Source of the DNA: Isoetes taiwanensis
Lineage: Eukaryota; Streptophyta; Lycopodiopsida; Isoetales; Isoetaceae
Direction of reading: 5' to 3'
Assembly (NCBI GenBank): GCA_021234155.1
Contig: JAJEKV010000039.1
Span: 3,826,745-3,890,744, forward strand
Length of the DNA stretch: 64,000 bases
Numbering within the stretch: the stretch's first letter is position 1; the number at the start of each line of letters is the position of its first letter. Made by a program: the position numbers and the translations under genes. Of this stretch, positions 57,059 to 64,000 are shown one piece after another. The notes beneath the pieces are model-generated. The model was not told the origin of the DNA. It saw only the letters and a list, made by a program, of their open reading frames with translations, and ran no database searches.

Positions 57059-60000
57059 TCAGCATGGTATTTGGCAACCCAAAGTACTTGCAGCATTGAC
57101 AAGCAATGAGATAGACAACCCACTTGCTAGCCTGTAATGGACTTCCCATTGCAGACACTGCTCAAGATCTCGGCGCCAGTCTCTATGTTTGCTCTGTTCC
57201 TCATTTCTATTTTTGCTCTGTTCCCCAATTCGATCACTGAGTCTAATCACGTCTTGAAGAAGCACTGTACTTATTGAACGTATTCGTGCATTGTCATGTG
57301 CTAGGCACCTTACCATGGCTGGAAATCTAGCCTGTATTTTTAAAAAACAACCCATATTATTCGGAGTCCTATGAAGTCATATTTAATGATTTATCAGCCA
57401 AGAAGCAAACGAACCTTTAAGAGAGCCAACAATATCTCTGCTGGGTTCTCTCTACCAACATCTCCATTCCAAGGCAACAATGACTGGGCTGCTGCAGCTG
57501 CAGCTTCTAGTAACTGTAAAAAATAAGTCAAAACAGATGTTATATTACAAAAAATTACTCTACTGTTAAACTACCAACTTGTTTTCCTTCTTATGCCAAC
57601 GTAGCTTTCTCATGGCAATATAAAGCTTCTGTATTTAAAATCCACCTAGCAGAAGCATTTCTATTTTTCATTGGAACACTGCTAATTTGCAGCTTGTCAA
57701 GGCCCTTGAACAACAGGACAAGCTGGGGTAAACAAACAAAATCTCCCATGGCTTTAAACTCATCATAACAATAAAACATCTGCACATACGAAAGCTAATA
57801 ATGTACCCTACCATTGGAAAGACTTGCCTGCATATGCATAAACCTTTGATTATGCTAAGAACAACAAAACTTATTTCTGCAAAACAATAACAGGCAGTAT
57901 GAAAAAGAAACTATACCTCCAACTGTGGAAGCATACAGAGTTGTCCGTTGACAAACATACCACTTGTAGCCCTATAAAGGATGTCTGAGTCATCAACAAT
58001 TGCTTTTAGCACCTCTGAGTTATTTGGTATCCTCAGAAGCTCAGAAAGAAAGCATATTATCCGTGTGTTTAATTGCAGCGTACTGACATGGCCAGCATCA
58101 TGTCCTTGGCTACTCCATGGCCGCAATTCCCGCTTAGCCTGTGCATCTCAGAACAACAGAAGACAAGTGGCCAGGTTCCATGAGCAAATACTACAAACCC
58201 AAAAAAGATATAGACACATCAAAGGATTTACAAAAGCTAAATGGAACTCGTTTAGACTATCCTTAAAAAGGGGGCAAACTAACTATGCAGGCTCAACCAC
58301 AACATGAAAAATGGCATACCTATAGATATAAAACAAAACCTGTATCATCAGAATCTGCAAAAGTCATGAAGGGCGACAGAGGGCTTTGAATGGATTGCCA
58401 TATTTCACAATTCTGCCAAGGAGACACTTTCTGTATCTTAGTGTCACTGACTCCAACTTCTTTGCCTACTTTACTAGATAAGCATATAGTTGGGATCTTA
58501 TAATCAATTTGAGAATAAATGGAAGAACAGAAACTCATCAAAATTTATATTTGCAAGTATGAAAATTTATCTGATGGGCAGCATTATTTTGATAATCATG
58601 CAAACCTGATCTCTCAGATACAACCAACTTCTGGACCCAAAAAAGCATCCCGAACTATGGGTTTCAAGCGAAAGCCAGCTTGATACAGTCCATATTTGGG
58701 CCAGAACACCGCACATGTTTCTACCCATACTTACACGCAAAATGTGTGAATTCCATGTTAGGTCCCAAGTACGTGAACTAATTTTAGAAAGCTGATTGTT
58801 TTAGATAAATGCTGCCTGTGTTGCCAGGTGCTTTTCCTTTAACACTTTCAAGAAGCTACTAATTCTAGCACTTAGTTTTAAGTCTAAATTTAGCTGGTCT
58901 CCCCTCCCACGGGAGGTTTTTGGATGTGAAGGAAATCTCACCTGAAGCAGGACTGCAGGAGCTGCTCTAGCAGGAAATGCAATCACAACATTGCAAAGAG
59001 CCTCAACTACCTGAAATAATGCCAAACCAGTAAGAAATATATTCATGCAAGAGTTGAGTGAGTGGACAAAAAGTCCTACCTGGCGCCATCCTTGCTTTGC
59101 AGAAGTTCCCTCGCTACTAATTGGTACCTCCTCTGTAGCTACCAACCTCTGCCATAGAAGTGGTACAGCTGCTACAGCCAAGTCCTGTTTTCCCTTGAGA
59201 ACCTTTTTGAGAAGGATGCTCACGTTTTTATTTAGCCCATTCGGATCACACAGAATGTTCGTCAAATCTGCTGCATTCATTGATAAGCTTGTGAATTGCT
59301 TTACTCTGAATGCTTTTTTTTGGTTGCTGGATATGGAAGTTCCTTCATTTTTTGAAGGACTCTCAACTGCTAAAGGCAAGTCTGTATTCATGCTATTTGA
59401 TGACGAAACCAGCCGTGGATCCAACTCCCCAGCATGCAGCTTCTTCTGGCACTCATTATGGCTGTCAATAACAGCCATAATTGCTTTACCATTACCTTCA
59501 ACAAGACTTAAGACAGAGCAAGCCCTTTTAGATATTTCCATATCCAATTTGGATCTTGTAAGGGTAGTCATTGCATGCATGCATGCCCTTGATTTTCCAA
59601 GCAACCTAAGAATGTGGGCTGCAACAACTGCAGCCGCAACAATGTCACTAGAGCTTCCATTTCGAAATGGTTTTGTATCTGCAGAATAGGTCTTCAGAGT
59701 CAAGAGATTCCCTAGTATAACTAGCAGCCTTTTGGTCCGATATGTTGAAGCCAATGTGCCATCTGTATTACCGCTTCCACTGCTATTAGACTTGATATCT
59801 GGTCTCGTATTTGACGAGTTTTCATAAGTATGTGCTGAAAATGAATAAAGCTGCAATTCACATGCCAAAGCACATACCACAGCAATGACATAGGAATCAA
59901 AAGTAGCAACTGCACCACGTTCTTTTCCTGTATCATGAATAGATCTTTTGTGACTCTCTTTCTCAGCTGTTATTCCATTTTTTTCTTTCCTATGTTCACT

Positions 60001-63000
60001 TTGCCACAAGGTATCATGGCTAAGGCACACAGTCAGAGCATCACACAGAAGCTGTGCTGCAAGATCAGGCGATATCAAATTTTCCGAGAAAAGGCAATGC
60101 ACTAATGCACGAAGCTCTGACAACCCAATACTTTCAGATGCCTTCCCATTTCCTCTTGATTGGGACCCTTGAAAGCTTCCATTTTTCTGCTCTTTAACTT
60201 CTTCAATAGGAAATGTCCTCAGTAAAACTGCATTAACCGTTGCAGAAAAGATTTTCCGGAGACAGGCCTGAGATGGGCTACCATGAGGCAAGTGTTCTAG
60301 GACATGCAGGAGTGGGCGAAACAAGCTCCAAGATAAAATAGGCGGTTGAAGGGGAGAGGCAACTACAAGCTCTGGTAAATTCACCATTGACGAATTCAGG
60401 GGAAGTAGACCATACGCTGCCTCCCACAGTGCACATATCCGCCACTCTACATCTGGACCATGCTCATACATTAAGGAAGCTACTCCCTTGGCAGTTGCTT
60501 CTTCATTAGCTTGAATTGCTGCTGCTCCCATCTGCATTACGTCAACACTTTAGTGTTAAAGCACCCCATGGTGCAGGGGCTCAAAATAAAGATCATATCC
60601 CATGCACAATTACCAGAAATATATAGCTTAAGCCAAGAGTGACAAGAACAAGCTATGTTGTATTGTAAATTAATATCATGAGTTTCCATGAAAAAGATGG
60701 AGTATTTATGACATGCATTTAAACTAAACACATTGCCATCTACTATGTCCATCTTCTCTGATTCTAAAAGAATGATGATGATGGTGCATTCTCTATTTTA
60801 TTTCATTAGGCTACACACAGGTCACCATCTATATTGGTCAACCAGAAGCATTTACATTGTAACCAGTCATGATATGCACATTTTGTACAATAACTAATAA
60901 ACTACCTTAAATTGGCTCCCATAGAGGACACAAATGTTTGTGGTATGCTACAGAACCACTCATTCGGCAAAGCTCATTTGTTAGATCATGCTAATGAAAG
61001 ATGTGATAAAAAATGGCAAGCCACATGTCATACAGGCAGTGGGACATTGACAAAAATATAAAACTGAATCAAACGTCTCTCCTCAATTTAGGCATATAGA
61101 TTTTACAGAAAGTGTGGTCGTTAAGAGATTGACCTCTTCATCGGATGTTGCAAGGACTGAAGGTCCATATAATGGTTTCATTACTTGAATGCCAGGACCA
61201 GAACCACGAGGAGGAAATAAAAGCGCAGGTTGTGAAAATATTCTAAAAAGCAAGGCAGCAGCAGCATCTGCAGGAACCCCAGACTTCATTGCCATTGCTG
61301 CACCAACGGGGCGTAAGAAATGTAAATGAAACCATGTTCCAGGAAGCTGCAGAAACACAATGATGAAAGGTTATGCTAGTTCTGTCGATTAGGTTAACAC
61401 CAGCTATGCATTTATTCTTAATTACAATATCCACAAAGTAATTATAAATCACTCGGCGAAAATAAATAATGGCCTTATTACCTTAAATGATGAGCTGAAG
61501 TCTTCTGCTGCACGCAATAACTCTACTAATTGCACTGCTGCATCTAATGCATCTGGCGCCCATGAAGGGGGTGCTTCTAAGAGCCCAAGCAGCAGCCGTT
61601 GTGTTGCACCAGGTGTTGCTATAGAATAGTACCTGCAACAGCTGAGAAGTTTAGATAATGTGACCAGATGACAATAAATTTTTTATCTGTGTTAACCCCA
61701 TCAGATAATGTACTTTTGTATGTGTCTATTAACTTTATGGACTAACAATATTTGACTGGATCTTTTAAACAGGATATTTGAAGTGGTTACAAAAGAAGGT
61801 GTTTCAAGCATTGGCCGGCTTTGAGCCTTGAGTTAAACAATACCTTCCAGTAATTAGCACGTTGCAAGCTTCAATGTGGTCTGAATTTATAGAGAAACAA
61901 TAGAACAAAAAAATTAAGACAACTTCTGTATGCTCGACGCTGAGGCCTTACTGACCTTGAAAAATGTACTGTTAAACTTGAACAGGTTCTATGCTAATAG
62001 TTAATGGATGCTTCTTTTATAATTCTAGTTGTCTTTAATAAATGAGAGGCAAAAGGGTATGAGCAATGCTACATCATTTTAAGGTTTACCATTAACCCAG
62101 GTGCATATTCATGATGGCAAACCTACCTATGAAACAATCTTGCATAGGGCTCCAGAGGTGGCAAACCTGCTACCAAATGGTCATCCAGAATGGCAGCAGG
62201 AGGAGGGAGCAACAATGCTGGCACAGCAGCAGCAGTTAATTCCGCAGTCTCGTAACGCATAACTTCATCATCGCAGACACTTAATATAACAGCAGCACCA
62301 TTAGCAACAGCCCATCGTGGTGTTGAGGAGAGAAGTTGAGGATGTTTCCCTTGCCCTTTCCCAGCAATTGCTGTAATCAGATTCACAACCTCATTAGACT
62401 AACAATTGAGAAGACGCAGATGAAAATGGACGCAGATGAAAATGGACGGAGTAATTAGCCTAAATAAGGCGCCAATAACCCCTGCAGCCTATTTCTTTAT
62501 CTGATTAATCAAACTGACAAAGCCCAAATGCCTTAGCAGTTCCCTATCTCCTTTCATAGCTTTGCTTTCAGATCTACCATTTAATATTTTTTTTTTATTG
62601 AAGTTGGGGTCTAACATTTAATATACATGCTTTTAATGTTAAGGTTGAAAAGTTATGGCTGAGTTACTATCTTTTTATCGATAATAACTAGGAATCTGTA
62701 GAGACATCAATTAACAGTTTGCGGAAGGAGCTTCACCAGAAGCTAGACCTAGAGGGAAGTTGTGAGCTGTTATTCAGTTGAGTATGAGTAAATCGAAATG
62801 GAGCCTTATAGGAAGCCGTTTGGACTGGCCCCATTGTAGGTGAAAGGGTAGTCACCGGGCGATTTATACCATTAATTATTGTGTGAGGGAGTGTACATAA
62901 GAAAAGAAAAAAAAAATTATTCTTCACTTCCACTAACATCAATTTAACATCGATAAGCAAGAAATGTATTCACTAAAAATGGGATGCTTTCTGGTTTACA

Positions 63001-63987
63001 AAATATTCCTTGGGAAAGATGAATACTCAGGGATGAATATTAGCTAAATCAACATTCTAATTGAAAGTTCTTTCAATCTGATATATAATCCCATCCCAGT
63101 TGTTTTACTTTGAAGCAAGAGGATCGCAATGGAAACAATTGTCAACCAATAAATATCTTATCTGTCACTTTAATTTTTTATCCCTCAGGGCTATCAATAT
63201 GTTTATAGTTTCAATTTTACCAAAAATGTCTACCCATAATCTGATTAACCATTCCTATTTTCCAAACTTCAAATTTATCATGAAGGAATGTGTTAAAATA
63301 CATCTGCTGATGAACTATTCCAAAAGCAAACAATCACGGAAAAATTTACCAGTAGTCGGTGGTCTAAGCTCCCCTCCTGTTGCATATTTTCCAACTACTC
63401 CCCCACACCTATAAAAGACATAAAACCCTTTCAGAAACTCCTGCATATCAACCAACACTCTGCACGAAACTTTCACATGTATAACTGGTTTTAAAAGTGT
63501 ACCATCGAAAATAATCACTTCTGGTCCCCAAAGGAGCTGCAAGCAAGCTATCTGTGATCCATGATGAAAGTAGCCGCTTAGATGTTTTCTTTCCATTCTC
63601 TCCGGTATTCTTTCCTTCCAACAGGTCAGTATCAGAGGTATCATGGCTTGCACTCTCTTTCTTATCCTCCGTATCATGTTGAAGATTATATAAAGGCCGG
63701 TTGTAATGGGTCAAAACTCTCAATATCTCCCCACATGCAAGCACCCATTGTGCTGTAAAATCCCTCTGAATGCACAGTGAAGAGAAAAAGTATTCACAAA
63801 ACTGAACAAACTGAAATAGAATTAGGATAATAATGTAAGCATACCTCGCTTGAAGGACTGAACAATGAAACAAAAGAATCAAAAGGATGAGTCTTCTTGT
63901 TATAAATAAGAGTCCCATCAATGATGCAAGACAATAATGGATGAAGAATGGCATGTCCATGCTCTGGATGATGGAGAACAAACCTAG
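57059..63987 (-). CDS. GIGANTEA orthologue (5' end outside window)
   Basis: Plant-specific protein that couples the circadian clock to photoperiod responses; in Arabidopsis it binds ZTL/FKF1 F-box proteins and acts with HSP90. Eleven exons, 5' to 3': 63,987-63,845; 63,765-63,503; 63,408-63,350; 62,370-62,127; 61,632-61,482; 61,346-61,134; 60,531-59,080; 59,010-58,942; 58,138-57,917; 57,513-57,415; 57,331-57,059 (TGA). All junctions are GT..AG with matching phases, giving about 1,061 codons. Landmarks in order: FVLHHPEHGHA, QWVLACGEILRVLTHYNRP, AAPLGTRSDYFRW, GKHPQLLSSTPRWAVANGA, LDDHLVAGLPPLEPYARLFH, DVEWRICALWEAAYGLLPLN, LQPPILSW, AFDSYVIAVVCALACE, KQGWRQ, RFPAMVRCLAHDNARIRSIS. Only the first 70-80 residues should be missing, upstream of 64,000. 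No disruption seen, so probably functional. Confidence 0.96.
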
Positions 63988-64000
63988 CTGTTTTAGAATT

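Noticed and set aside
58320-58541. Minus-strand open frame inside GIGANTEA as an extra exon
   Set aside because: It lies in the intron between VLLQ and AKRELRPW, which join directly in the known protein family, and it has no similarity to GIGANTEA.

Overview
The window is nuclear DNA of a land plant. The firmest gene is a spliced GIGANTEA orthologue (57,059-63,987, minus strand). GIGANTEA is plant-specific, the introns are short with GT..AG ends, and nearly everything else is retroelement and DNA-transposon debris. A large, repeat-rich genome such as that of a fern is my guess; the sequence does not settle the lineage.

Layout. 1-5.4 kb: a small two-exon gene of unknown function, a dispersed repeat, simple-sequence blocks (GTGCAA and CCA/TGG) and remains of a coiled-coil/zinc-finger gene. 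5.8-7.5 kb: a GC-richer patch with the catalytic end of a tyrosine recombinase, surrounded by many hairpins. 7.5-20 kb: mostly anonymous AT-rich DNA with a CACTA-type terminus, short LINE 3' ends with target-site duplications, a 747-bp hAT-like element (second copy at 29.5 kb), a long-arm inverted-repeat element and small tandem duplications. 20.7-24.2 kb: a 5'-truncated LINE whose 3' end and flank are tandemly duplicated. 25-34 kb: tandem repeats, a polypurine tract, a tRNA-like SINE head, a dienelactone-hydrolase gene fragment and a foldback hairpin. 35.4-36.7 kb: a second LINE family ending on a microsatellite.

37-54 kb is the most interesting part. A LINE copy (minus) is interrupted by a 7.7-kb DNA transposon, 37,341-45,043, with near-perfect terminal inverted repeats of about 28 bp and a 4-bp ACCT target-site duplication; the related LINE at 35.7 kb shows the uninterrupted site. 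The transposon carries two converging genes: on plus, an FCP1/NLI-interacting-factor-like HAD phosphatase with a DxNG active-site variant, preceded by broken coding segments; on minus, a multi-exon transposase-like gene with a conserved WSDG..SQFK..HGKGEHDG core. About 6.2 kb (half of the transposon, LINE, copia integrase fragment) is repeated in tandem (41,530-47,756 and 47,757-53,983). The two copies differ in dense patches at CAG/CTG trinucleotides (CAGCA read as CAAAGA, CTG as CG or CCG). The element's own inverted repeat shows which version is original. This looks like a consensus-sequence artefact at plant CHG methylation sites, and it probably explains many frameshifts between 38 and 46 kb.

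53.5-56 kb holds the degenerate remainder of a Ty1/copia element (integrase, RT, RNase H, probable 3' LTR). GIGANTEA occupies the right end; its first exon(s) lie beyond the window.
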